From Salinimicrobium profundisediminis (GTDB lineage Bacteria > Bacteroidota > Bacteroidia > Flavobacteriales > Flavobacteriaceae), in assembly GCF_026241755.1 (NCBI RefSeq), contig NZ_JAPJDA010000022.1:16591-80590 (forward strand): a stretch of DNA of 64,000 nt, written 5' to 3'. Position 1 is the stretch's first letter. Every line of letters begins with the position of its first letter. Positions 9,239-17,487 of this stretch are shown here, one piece after another. The position numbers were made by a program, and so were the translations under genes. A model generated the notes under the pieces. It searched no databases. It was not told where the DNA came from and saw only the letters and a program-made list of their open reading frames with translations.

Positions 9239-10360
9239 TTGAACCCTTTAAAAACCGTATTTATAGCTTTAGGAAGCAATGAAGGTGCCAGACTTGTTTT
9301 TTTACAACGCGCTATTGAAGAAATTCAGCAAAAGACAGGAGATGTAAGGGCAGTTTCGGGGGTTTATGAAACCCCTGCGATGGGATTTGAAGGCAGTTTT
9401 TTCCTCAATGCCTGTATTTTGGTAGAAACCAGGTTTAAGCCACATAAAATCTTAAAGCAACTGCTCGCGATAGAGAAAAAGCTGGGCCGCGAGAGAAAAA
9501 TTGGTAGTGGATATCAAAACCGGCCTATAGATCTTGATATTTTACTTTTTGAAGATGAAATAATCACTTCGGAAGATCTTACAGTGCCACATCCCGAAAT
9601 GCATCACCGCAATTTTGTACTGGCGCCGCTTGCCGATATTGCTTCGGAAATAAAACATCCCGTAAAAAAGCTATCTGTAAATGCCCTTTTTGACACCTTA
9701 GAAAAATCAGGTTTAAAACGTATTTCTGAAGAACTTCAGCTTCCGAAGAAATTTTCCTTTTCCAACTTCAATTACATCGCGGTTGAAGGAAATATTGGTG
9801 CCGGGAAGACCAGCTTTGCGACCATGGTGTCGCAGGATTTCAATGCCAAACTCATTTTGGAGCGGTTTAAGGATAACCCTTTCCTTCCGAAGTTTTATGA
9901 AGATAAATCGCGATATGCTTTTCCGCTGGAAATGTCTTTTTTGGCCGACAGGTATCAGCAGCTTTCAGATGATCTTGCGCAATACGACCTCTTTAAAGAT
10001 TTCGTGGTTTCAGATTATGATGTTTTCAAATCTCTCATTTTTGCCAAGATCACGCTGCACGAAGATGAATACTCACTTTACCAGAAGCTGTTCAACCTCA
10101 TGTATAAGGAGCTGGTAAAGCCCGATCTTTATGTGTATTTCTATCAAAATACCGAAAGATTACTGGCAAACATCAAAAAGCGTGGCAGGGAATACGAGCA
10201 GAATATTGAAGCCGATTACCTGGCAAACATCAACCGCAGCTACCTCTCCTTTATCAAGTCGCAACCCGGACTAAACGTCAAGATCATCGATATATCTGAA
10301 CTTGATTTTGTGCAAAAGAGGGAAGATTATTTGCTCCTTCTCAAGGATATCACTGGCTAA
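9239..10360 (+). CDS. folK: FolK-deoxynucleoside kinase fusion protein
   Basis: 373 residues with two enzymes in one chain. Residues about 5-155 are 6-hydroxymethyl-7,8-dihydropterin pyrophosphokinase: VFIALGSNEGAR, GVYETPAMGF, RPIDLDILLFED, VPHPEMHHRNFVLAPLADI. Residues about 178-373 are a deoxynucleoside kinase: P-loop VEGNIGAGKTSFA, LERFKDNPFLPKFYED, EMSFLADRYQQ and the lid arginines KKRGREYEQNIEADYL. The protein should serve folate synthesis and deoxynucleoside salvage. The start must be TTG 9239: an in-frame TAA lies at 9230-9232 and no ATG precedes the conserved IALGSN. A separate dNK lies at 43869-44486. Confidence 0.92.
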   Translation: MNPLKTVFIALGSNEGARLVFLQRAIEEIQQKTGDVRAVSGVYETPAMGFEGSFFLNACILVETRFKPHKILKQLLAIEKKLGRERKIGSGYQNRPIDLDILLFEDEIITSEDLTVPHPEMHHRNFVLAPLADIASEIKHPVKKLSVNALFDTLEKSGLKRISEELQLPKKFSFSNFNYIAVEGNIGAGKTSFATMVSQDFNAKLILERFKDNPFLPKFYEDKSRYAFPLEMSFLADRYQQLSDDLAQYDLFKDFVVSDYDVFKSLIFAKITLHEDEYSLYQKLFNLMYKELVKPDLYVYFYQNTERLLANIKKRGREYEQNIEADYLANINRSYLSFIKSQPGLNVKIIDISELDFVQKREDYLLLLKDITG

Positions 10361-10867
10361 ACTGGTTCAATGTTTAAGGTTCAGGGAGATTTTATGAGTT
10401 CACGCAGAGACCGCTAAGGAGGCGCAAAGCTCGCAAAAGAAATCTCCTATTTTTTTCTTCGTACTTCTAACTTCTTCAGGTTTCCCGCTGATTCCGCAGA
10501 TCTTCGCAGAAATTCTCTTTTGCAGTTTTGAATTCCGTAGGATCGATTTAAACGTAAGCTTTATTTTTAAAAATTGATAAAAAGGATTAAAAATTCGAGG
10601 TTGAACCTGACCTCTACACGCTAGTTCGATAATGTGTTCAACGGCCTAAGAACATTTGACGTAAAATTTGAAGTGCAGCTGCCGTAAAATTTTAGGCTGC
10701 CTGCCTGCCGGTAGGCAGGTTTGAGCGTGAAGATTGTTTCTTTTTTGCACCTTAATTCCCGCGAGTTCCTAAAATTTAGGAAGCAAATGAAAAATTTAGG
10801 CAAAGGTTCTTAAGCCTAGATTTTTTGGTTCTTTTTCATCAATGGGAAAAGAACAGGGTAAAATTAT
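10361..10867. other. 507-bp spacer with short dispersed repeats, no gene seen
   Basis: No convincing reading frame. It holds fragments of repeat phrases common in Bacteroidota spacers: cacgcagagaccgctaagg near 10400, ccgcagatcttcgcagaa near 10494 (a relative recurs at 58677), a two-unit heptamer (acttcta, acttctt) at 10463-10476, and an inverted repeat at 10700-10719 (CCTGCC, eight-base loop, GGCAGG). Confidence 0.5.
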
Positions 10868-11410
10868 TTAGGAAGAATATTTCATTTTCGAAAAAATATC
10901 CCATAGCACCACTCCGGCGCTTACGGCAATATTTAAAGAATGCTTGCTGCCCAGTTGCGGAATTTCCAGGACGCCGTTGCTGGCCGATACTACTTTTTGC
11001 TGTACGCCTTTTACTTCGTTACCAAAGACGAGGGCGTATTTTTGCCCTTTTTGAGGAGTAAAGGCATCGAGGAATTCGGCGCCTTCGGCTTGTTCTACCG
11101 AGTATACTTTTACTTCTTGCTGCTGCAGTTCTTTTACCAGTTCCAGAACATCTTCGCGATGCTCCCAGGCAACAGTTTCGGTAGCCCCAAGGGCTGTTTT
11201 ATGAATATCTTTATGTGGCGGAGTGGCTGTGATTCCGCAGAGATAGATTCTTTCGATTAAAAAAGCATCGGCAGTACGAAAAACGGAACCTATATTGTTC
11301 AGGCTCCTCACGTTGTCTAAAATGACAATTACCGGGGTCTTTCTGGCCGACTTGAATTCTTCAGTAGATTTTCTATCGAGTTCGCTGTTCTTCAGCTTTC
11401 GGTTTTCCAT
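10868..11410 (-). CDS. TrmH-family (SpoU) RNA 2'-O-methyltransferase
   Basis: 180 residues, a short SPOUT-class enzyme with no extra N-terminal RNA-binding domain. The three SpoU motifs are present: VILDNVRSLNNIGSVFRTADAF (motif 1, with Asn/Arg), LVFGNEVKGV (motif 2) and LEIPQLGSKHSLNIAVSAGVVLW (motif 3). The family methylates a ribose 2'-OH in tRNA or rRNA using SAM in a trefoil knot. The target base cannot be deduced. It is divergent from mutS. Confidence 0.9.
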   Translation of the reverse strand: MENRKLKNSELDRKSTEEFKSARKTPVIVILDNVRSLNNIGSVFRTADAFLIERIYLCGITATPPHKDIHKTALGATETVAWEHREDVLELVKELQQQEVKVYSVEQAEGAEFLDAFTPQKGQKYALVFGNEVKGVQQKVVSASNGVLEIPQLGSKHSLNIAVSAGVVLWDIFSKMKYSS

Positions 11411-11584
11411 GTGCCAAAAATAGAGAATTCAGCAGTACTTTCAGAAAATAGCAGGGCGATGAATTTCACTTCAGCATAAATTAAGAGCTTTGGTTGACAG
11501 CTTGTGGATAAAAGTTTGAAAATGAGAAAAGGGAAGATTATCTTTAAAGGGAGAGAATGCATATTTTAGCCCTCAGCAAAAAAA

Positions 11585-14215
11585 TTGAGCCCAGTGTCAG
11601 GAAAATCAGAGAAGAAAGTCACGCCGTTAATGCAGCAGTACAACAAGATCAAGAAGAAATATCCTGATGCCATGTTGCTGTTTAGGGTGGGCGATTTTTA
11701 CGAGACTTTTGGAGAAGATGCTGTGAAAGCTTCGCGTATTCTCAATATTGTGCTTACCAATCGCAATAATGGGAGTGAGCGCAGTGAACTGGCCGGTTTT
11801 CCGCATCATTCCCTTAATACTTACCTGCCAAAGCTGGTAAAAGCGGGGGAGCGGGTGGCCATTTGCGACCAGCTTGAAGATCCTAAACTTACCAAAACGA
11901 TCGTAAAGCGTGGGGTGACCGAACTGGTAACGCCCGGCGTGGCTATGAATGATGAGGTGCTGCAAAGCAAGACCAATAATTTTTTATGTGCGGTTCACTT
12001 CGGAAAAAAGTCGCTGGGAATATCATTCCTGGATGTTTCTACCGGAGAATTTTTGGTTGCAGAAGGTACGGCAGATTATATTGACAAGCTACTTCAAAAT
12101 TTTAGTCCCAGTGAAGTGCTGGTGCCAAAGCAGAAGAAAAAGGAATTTTACAGCAGTTTTGGGCAGGATCATCACGTATTCTTTCTTGAAGACTGGGTGT
12201 TTAAGCACGATTACGCTTATGAAAACCTCAATACCCACTTTAGTACAAAATCTTTAAAGGGTTTTGGAGTGGAGCACCTGCTTGAGGGAATTGTCGCGGC
12301 AGGGGCAGTACTTTATTATCTGGGCGAGACCCAGCACCATCGCCTGCAGCACATTACCGGGATTACGCGCATTGCCGAAGAGGAATATGTGTGGATGGAC
12401 AGGTTTACTATCCGCAACCTTGAACTATATACTTCTAACGCACAAAATGCAGTGACGCTGCTAGATGTTATTGATCACACTATTTCGCCTATGGGCGGGA
12501 GAATGTTGAAGCGCTGGCTGGCGTTACCTCTTAAGAATTCTGAAAAAATTAAAAGACGGCACCGGGTGGTGGCCCACCTGGTAGAGAAGACCGAAATTCT
12601 CGAAAAAACGAGAAACCATATCAAGAAGATCAGTGACCTGGAGCGGCTTATTTCTAAAGTAGCCACGGGTAAGGTTTGTCCGCGGGAGGTAATTCAGTTA
12701 AAGAATTCCCTGGAGGCTGTGATCCCTGTGAAAGCCCTGGCAACAGAGTCGGGGGAAGAGGCGCTAAAAGTACTGGGGGAGAATTTGCAGAGCTGTGATT
12801 TGCTTCGGAATAAAATAAAAGAGACGCTCTACGAGGATGCGCCGGTGAATATTCATAAGGGGAATACTGTTGCCGAAGGATTTTCAGGCGAGCTGGATGA
12901 ACTTCGGGAAATAGCATTTTCGGGCCGCGATTATTTAGATAAGCTGCTGGAGCGGGAGAGTGCCGCCACCGGGATCACGTCGCTCAAGATTGGGAGCAAC
13001 AATGTCTTTGGCTATTATATTGAGGTGCGTAATGCCCATAAAAATAAGGTGCCCGAGAACTGGGTGCGAAAACAAACCCTTGTAAACGCCGAACGTTATA
13101 TTACCCAGGAGCTAAAAGAATATGAAGCGAAAATTCTGGGGGCTGAAGAGAAAATACTGCACCTGGAGCAGGAGATCTTTACAAAGTTGGTCACGTGGAT
13201 TGGAGATTATATTCAGCCGGTACAGCAGAACGCTACTATAATAGGTCAGCTGGACTGTTTGTGTTCTTTTGCACAGCACGCGATCCTCGCAAACTACAGC
13301 AAACCCGAAATTGATGACTCTTTTGAACTGGAGATCACTAATGGAAGGCACCCGGTAATAGAGAAGCAGTTGCCGCTTTCGGAAGCTTATATTGCCAATG
13401 ATGTTTACCTGGACAGGGAGAATCAGCAAATCATCATGATCACCGGGCCAAATATGAGTGGTAAGTCGGCCATTCTACGGCAAACAGCACTTATCGTACT
13501 CATGGCACAAATGGGCAGTTTTGTGCCTGCCGAGACGGCAAGAATTGGTCTTATTGATAAGATCTTTACCAGGGTGGGTGCCAGTGACAACATTTCTATG
13601 GGAGAATCTACTTTTATGGTAGAAATGAATGAAACGGCGAGTATCCTGAATAACCTTTCAGATAGGAGCCTCATTTTGCTCGACGAGATTGGCCGGGGTA
13701 CAAGTACCTACGACGGAATTTCCATCGCCTGGGCGATCACCGAATATTTGCATGAACATCCTGCCAAAGCAAAAACGCTCTTTGCTACCCATTATCACGA
13801 GCTGAATGATATGGGAGAAACCTTTAACCGTATTAAGAATTTCAATGTTTCAGTAAAAGAGTTGAAAGACAATGTGCTGTTCTTAAGGAAGCTGGTGCCG
13901 GGAGGTAGTGAGCACAGTTTCGGAATTCATGTGGCCCGAATGGCCGGGATGCCGCAACAGGTGTTGAGAAGAGCCAATAAGATCTTGAAAAAGCTGGAAG
14001 ACTCCCACGGGATGAAAGAAAAATCGGGAGCCTTAAAGAAATCGGCAGAAGAAGATATGCAGCTTAGTTTCTTTAATCTTGATGATCCTATTCTTGAAGA
14101 GCTCAGGGAAGAGATTCATCATCTTGATATTAATACACTTACGCCTGTAGAGGCTTTGATGAAGCTCAATGAGATCAAGCGGATGCTTACCAGCAGACAG
14201 AAGGCGGGGGTTTAA
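11585..14215 (+). CDS. mutS: DNA mismatch repair protein MutS
   Basis: 876 residues, full length for MutS1. Mismatch-binding N-domain: [15 protein letters not shown], with the Phe-x-Glu wedge as DFYETF. ATPase domain: Walker [14 protein letters not shown], Walker [17 protein letters not shown], and FATHYHEL. A terminator exonuclease-independent post-replicative repair role is established for the family. There is no ATG upstream of the conserved VTPLMQQY: an in-frame TAG lies at 11567-11569, so translation begins at TTG 11585 or GTG 11594. Transcribed alone; two tRNA genes follow. Confidence 0.97.
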   Translation: MSPVSGKSEKKVTPLMQQYNKIKKKYPDAMLLFRVGDFYETFGEDAVKASRILNIVLTNRNNGSERSELAGFPHHSLNTYLPKLVKAGERVAICDQLEDPKLTKTIVKRGVTELVTPGVAMNDEVLQSKTNNFLCAVHFGKKSLGISFLDVSTGEFLVAEGTADYIDKLLQNFSPSEVLVPKQKKKEFYSSFGQDHHVFFLEDWVFKHDYAYENLNTHFSTKSLKGFGVEHLLEGIVAAGAVLYYLGETQHHRLQHITGITRIAEEEYVWMDRFTIRNLELYTSNAQNAVTLLDVIDHTISPMGGRMLKRWLALPLKNSEKIKRRHRVVAHLVEKTEILEKTRNHIKKISDLERLISKVATGKVCPREVIQLKNSLEAVIPVKALATESGEEALKVLGENLQSCDLLRNKIKETLYEDAPVNIHKGNTVAEGFSGELDELREIAFSGRDYLDKLLERESAATGITSLKIGSNNVFGYYIEVRNAHKNKVPENWVRKQTLVNAERYITQELKEYEAKILGAEEKILHLEQEIFTKLVTWIGDYIQPVQQNATIIGQLDCLCSFAQHAILANYSKPEIDDSFELEITNGRHPVIEKQLPLSEAYIANDVYLDRENQQIIMITGPNMSGKSAILRQTALIVLMAQMGSFVPAETARIGLIDKIFTRVGASDNISMGESTFMVEMNETASILNNLSDRSLILLDEIGRGTSTYDGISIAWAITEYLHEHPAKAKTLFATHYHELNDMGETFNRIKNFNVSVKELKDNVLFLRKLVPGGSEHSFGIHVARMAGMPQQVLRRANKILKKLEDSHGMKEKSGALKKSAEEDMQLSFFNLDDPILEELREEIHHLDINTLTPVEALMKLNEIKRMLTSRQKAGV

Positions 14216-14252
14216 GGCTAGAAAAAACCCTGTTGTTTTTTCAAAAAAATCT

Positions 14253-14281
14253 TTGCCAGTTTCAGAAATGTATTAAATTTG
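14253..14281 (+). promoter_or_regulatory. Flavobacterial-type promoter for the tRNA genes
   Basis: TTG at 14253-14255, an 18-base spacer, then TAAATTTG at 14274-14281, which fits the Bacteroidota -33/-7 consensus TTG-N17-23-TAnnTTTG. It lies 41 bases upstream of the mature tRNA-Gly end. Confidence 0.7.
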
Positions 14282-14321
14282 CACCGCAATACTCTCTAAT
14301 AGGAGAGAAGTTCTTTAAAAC

Positions 14322-14394
14322 GCGAAAATAGCTCAGTTGGTAGAGCGCCACCTTGCCAAGGTGGAGGTCGCGGGTTCGAATCCCGTTTTTCGCT
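14322..14394 (+). tRNA. tRNA-Gly (anticodon GCC)
   Basis: 73 nt cloverleaf. Acceptor arms GCGAAAA and TTTTCGC pair, with discriminator T at 14394. D-arm AGCTCAGTTGGTAGAGC, anticodon arm CCACC-TTGCCAA-GGTGG (anticodon GCC), T-arm CGGGTTCGAATCCCG. CCA is not encoded. Confidence 0.97.
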
Positions 14395-14406
14395 CTGCAT
14401 GGAGAG

Positions 14407-14430
14407 ACCCGGGTTGCCCGGGTTTGTTTT
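14407..14430 (+). terminator. Intrinsic terminator-like hairpin after tRNA-Gly
   Basis: Stem ACCCGGG / CCCGGGT (14407-14413 and 14417-14423) with loop TTG, followed by TTGTTTT. It sits between the two tRNA genes and may make tRNA-Leu partly independent of tRNA-Gly. Confidence 0.65.
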
Positions 14431-14434
14431 TTAA

Positions 14435-14459
14435 ACACGTTGGACTTAAGATCCAATGA
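14435..14459 (+). repeat. Orphan copy of the tRNA-Leu anticodon arm
   Basis: 25 bases match the true tRNA-Leu at 14501-14525 with one difference (loop CTTAAGA instead of CTTAAAA). The arm hairpin TTGGA/TCCAA is intact, but no acceptor, D or T arm surrounds it. It lies 66 bp upstream of its match. Confidence 0.8.
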
Positions 14460-14478
14460 GCTCCATATAAAGTTCCAC

Positions 14479-14564
14479 GCTCGGATGGTGGAATTGGTAG
14501 ACACGTTGGACTTAAAATCCAATGAACAGCAATGTTCGTGCGGGTTCAAGTCCCGCTCCGAGTA
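14479..14564 (+). tRNA. tRNA-Leu (anticodon TAA)
   Basis: 86 nt class II tRNA. Acceptor GCTCGGA pairs with TCCGAGT (G-U at the first pair), discriminator A at 14564. Anticodon arm TTGGA-CTTAAAA-TCCAA gives anticodon TAA. The variable arm (tgaacagcaatgttcgt) can form a short stem, as expected for Leu. T-arm GCGGGTTCAAGTCCCGC. No encoded CCA. Confidence 0.96.
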
Positions 14565-14567
14565 CAG

Positions 14568-14605
14568 AAACCCTCTTTATCTTATTGATTTAGAGGGTTT
14601 TTAGT
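14568..14605 (+). terminator. Intrinsic terminator after tRNA-Leu
   Basis: AAACCCTCT (14568-14576) pairs with AGAGGGTTT (14592-14600) and is followed by a T-rich tail. It also lies downstream of the convergent MFS gene. Confidence 0.75.
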
Positions 14606-14726
14606 TTTTAGCTCTATCTTTTTGACATTATCTTGTACAGTCGAAGAATACAGGATGCTTTAGATGTAAATGTCTTTATGACTTTCCTAAATTGCTACAT
14701 TTTTAAAAAAAAAACTATTTACCTCC

Positions 14727-15953
14727 TTACCTGGTGATCAACACCATTGATCTTTTCTCTTTGGCCTGAAACCGGAAGAGCAGTAGAGAACTAAGGCTCA
14801 GGCAAACCAGAATTGTAAGTGCCAGCGGGAGCATGCTAATGCCGGTGAACTTACTAATGATAAAAGAAGCCACAGCACCCAAAATCATTTTTAGGCTGCC
14901 AACCAAAGCTGATGCCCTTCCTGCTTTCCTTTCAAACGGATACAGGGAAAGGGCAGTAGTATTCGGGTTTTGAAAGCCCAGTAAAAACAGAATCAGGAAT
15001 AACAACAGGGTTGTCGTATAGAAATTTCCTCCAAAAAAACTGTTTAGCACGAAGAGCATAGAAAGGCCTACCAGGATCACGCTTATCACCACAGTAACTC
15101 TAAAGGTGGTGTAGCGTTTTAATACCAGCCGGTTTAGCTGACTTCCGGCTATTAATCCGGCGGCATTGAGTCCGAATAACCAGCCAAAATGGGTTTCACT
15201 CATATTAAACCTGTCCATAAACAAAACAGGCGCGTTTGAGATGTAGGCGAACATTGCACCTATAGTCAAACTCCCGGCCAGGGAAAAAGTCAGGAAAATT
15301 TTGTTTCTAAAGATTCCCCAGTACTTAGAAGTCATGTTTTTCAATTCCAGCTTGACCGACTCATCGGGAGCTACACTTTCAGGAAGAAATTTGAGGACAC
15401 TAAAAAACATTAGTCCGGCTAAAACTGCCAGCACGAGGAAAATACTATGCCAGGAAAAGTAAGCGATTACCATACCTCCCACTGTAGGAGCAATAATTGG
15501 CGCACCTCCCATGATCAACATGAGGAAGGAAATAGCCCTGGCCACTTCTTCAGAAGGAAAGATATCCCGCACTACCGCTTTAGAAGCCACCATTCCTGCA
15601 GATGCTCCTACCGCAAGGAAGAAACGGGAAATGATGAGCCACGTAAGGTTTGGTGAATAAAAGCAGCTCATTGCTGCAATTGCATAGATCACCAGCCCAA
15701 TGAGCAGGGGGCGCTTGCGGCCATACCTGTCCATAATAGGTCCGTAAGCTAACTGCCCCAGGGCAATTCCTATAAAATAGCTGGTAAGTGAAAAGCCTAC
15801 CTGGGCTTTGGTAATACTGAATTCTTCTGCGATACTCTCAAAGCCGGGAAGGTACATGTCTATGGAAAATGGCCCGAGGGCGATTAAAGTTCCCAGTACC
15901 AGGAGTATTATCTTTTCCCGCTTTTTGTCTCTTACACCATAATCTTCTTGCAT
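14727..15953 (-). CDS. Bcr/CflA-type multidrug MFS efflux transporter
   Basis: 408 residues with about 12 hydrophobic segments. The first helix region contains LGTLIALGPFSIDMYLPGFESIA, the signature of the DHA1 Bcr/CflA group, then the MFS loop motif GPIMDRYGRKRPLLIG between helices 2 and 3, and GGAPIIAPTVGG in helix 5 (antiporter motif C-like). Such proteins exchange protons for drugs such as bicyclomycin or chloramphenicol, or sometimes sulfonamides or cysteine; the substrate here is not predictable. Single gene, convergent with the tRNA-Leu terminator. Confidence 0.9.
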   Translation of the reverse strand: MQEDYGVRDKKREKIILLVLGTLIALGPFSIDMYLPGFESIAEEFSITKAQVGFSLTSYFIGIALGQLAYGPIMDRYGRKRPLLIGLVIYAIAAMSCFYSPNLTWLIISRFFLAVGASAGMVASKAVVRDIFPSEEVARAISFLMLIMGGAPIIAPTVGGMVIAYFSWHSIFLVLAVLAGLMFFSVLKFLPESVAPDESVKLELKNMTSKYWGIFRNKIFLTFSLAGSLTIGAMFAYISNAPVLFMDRFNMSETHFGWLFGLNAAGLIAGSQLNRLVLKRYTTFRVTVVISVILVGLSMLFVLNSFFGGNFYTTTLLLFLILFLLGFQNPNTTALSLYPFERKAGRASALVGSLKMILGAVASFIISKFTGISMLPLALTILVCLSLSSLLLFRFQAKEKRSMVLITR

Positions 15954-16146
15954 CGTGCAAATTTCTGCTACAGCTGGCTTAAAACCAATTAGAATTGGAA
16001 ACTTAACAAATAATTATCCTAAAAGGTTATAGCGTTGAGAATGTGTATTGAATTGTGGTTTCCAATCTTTAGTGCTTCCGGGTTTTATATTTTTGTCTTA
16101 GTTTGATTACTCGCGCTTCTAAAGAAAAAACCTTTTTCAGCTGATA

Positions 16147-16812
16147 ATGTCCAAAAATAGTAAAACGAAGAAGCCTTGGCCTACCAAAGATGCCATGGTA
16201 CAGATCTATGAAAACAACTTGTGGGGTGGTAATAAATCTGAATTCTACTCGGGTTCAGGCTCTCATCAACCCGAGACAGTGAATCCATATTTAGCTGTGG
16301 TATCTCCTTTTTTATCAAAATTTGAAACTCCTCCGATAGTCTGTGACCTTGGTTGTGGGGATTTTAATGTGGGTAAAGACCTGGTGAAATACTCAGGGAA
16401 GTATATTGCACTGGACATAGTTCCAGAGCTTATAGCACATAATAAGAAAAAGTTTAAAGCAGAAAATTTAGAATTTTGTACCCTGGATCTTGCAAAAGAT
16501 GAATTGCCTTTGGGAGACGTTGCGATTCTTAGACAGGTCCTGCAACATTTATCGAATGAGGAAATAAAAAGCGTGGTTGAAAAATTATACGGTTTTAAAT
16601 ATGTCCTTCTAACTGAGCACATCCCGGAAGGAGATTTTGAACCTAATATGAACATTATCTCCGGGCAGGGTACCCGGTTAAAAAAACAAAGTGGCGTTGT
16701 CCTTTCCGCATCCCCGTTTAATTTTCAGGCCAGGGAAGAAAAACAATTGTTGTCTGTTCGATCTCCCGGATTTAAAGGAGTTTTAGTAACTACTTTGTAT
16801 AAGCTTAAGTAA
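16147..16812 (+). CDS. Class I SAM-dependent methyltransferase
   Basis: 221 residues. SAM-binding motif I is VCDLGCGDFNVG near residue 78; an acidic motif II, IALDIVPELIAHNKKKF, follows, and motif IV-like DVAILRQVLQHLSNEEI near residue 125. The fold is a Rossmann methyltransferase; nothing identifies the substrate. It is divergent from the MFS gene and convergent with the ArsR gene. Start at ATG 16147. Confidence 0.75.
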   Translation: MSKNSKTKKPWPTKDAMVQIYENNLWGGNKSEFYSGSGSHQPETVNPYLAVVSPFLSKFETPPIVCDLGCGDFNVGKDLVKYSGKYIALDIVPELIAHNKKKFKAENLEFCTLDLAKDELPLGDVAILRQVLQHLSNEEIKSVVEKLYGFKYVLLTEHIPEGDFEPNMNIISGQGTRLKKQSGVVLSASPFNFQAREEKQLLSVRSPGFKGVLVTTLYKLK

Positions 16813-16841
16813 GCCATGAGAAGTTAGAGACAGTTGCAAAT

Positions 16842-17177
16842 TTAGCAACAGTCATTTGTAGAAGGATCCTCAAACTTATTGAAAAGGCCGTTAAACTTCT
16901 CCTGAATTTCCTTCCATCGCTGCGGATTGATGCAATAGCACACTTTCGTGCCTTCAATAGTTCCCTGTATGATGCCAACATCTTTTAGTTCGTGTAAGTG
17001 CTGACTTATAGTGGCCTGTGCCAGCCCCAGTTCATTTACCAGATCTCCGTTAAAGCAGGTGTTTGACTTTAGCAGGAATTCAATAATGGCGATCCGTGCA
17101 GGATGAGCCAGTGCCTTGGCGGCCAGTGCTACATCGTTTTGAGCTTCTGTGAAGAGGTCGCTTTTCGTTACTCCCAT
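16842..17177 (-). CDS. ArsR-family winged-helix transcriptional repressor
   Basis: 111 residues with the ArsR/SmtB fold. The recognition-helix region is LVNELGLAQATISQHLHELKDVGII. Possible ligand cysteines are Cys in KSNTCFNGD, the pair VCYCI near residue 90, and the C-terminal DCC. Family members leave DNA when thiols bind metal or are oxidised. The usual arsenic resistance genes are not next to it; the nearest genes are a methyltransferase and a PAS-kinase, so the regulon is unknown. Confidence 0.85.
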   Translation of the reverse strand: MGVTKSDLFTEAQNDVALAAKALAHPARIAIIEFLLKSNTCFNGDLVNELGLAQATISQHLHELKDVGIIQGTIEGTKVCYCINPQRWKEIQEKFNGLFNKFEDPSTNDCC

Positions 17178-17487
17178 TTTTTAAATTTTACATTGAGCAT
17201 ATGTACATCAAAATCATATTTAAGTGCACCTGGAGCCACAATAATTTTCCGGCTTTTTTTTAAATAATGCCGGGCAGCCAATTTACCTAATCTATTGTGA
17301 TATTACGATATAAATTATGTTTGCAAATAAAAATATCAGGGAAGTTTCTGTACTTAGGGAGAAGTCTTTAGGGAAATTCTATAAATGTTTCTGTGCTTTA
17401 GCTCTAATTTAAAATTTTGAGATTTCTTTTGTAAAATAGCATCCCGAAAAGTTTATTTTAGCTTTTTTCCTAACAAATATCTTTTTT
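17178..17487. promoter_or_regulatory. 310-bp divergent spacer with a promoter for the PAS-kinase gene
   Basis: A good Bacteroidota promoter lies at 17295-17323: TTG, 18-base spacer, TATGTTTG. This would give a 5' leader of about 160 bases before ATG 17488. I see no hairpin or small reading frame in the leader. The ArsR side has no clear -7 element. Confidence 0.6.

Noticed and set aside
14322..14564. Integrated element attached at the tRNA genes
   Set aside because: No integrase, no 3'-end tRNA duplication and no foreign gene block follows; only an anticodon-arm fragment is duplicated.
16842..17177. Arsenic resistance operon
   Set aside because: Only an ArsR-family regulator is present; no arsB, arsC or acr3 gene adjoins it.
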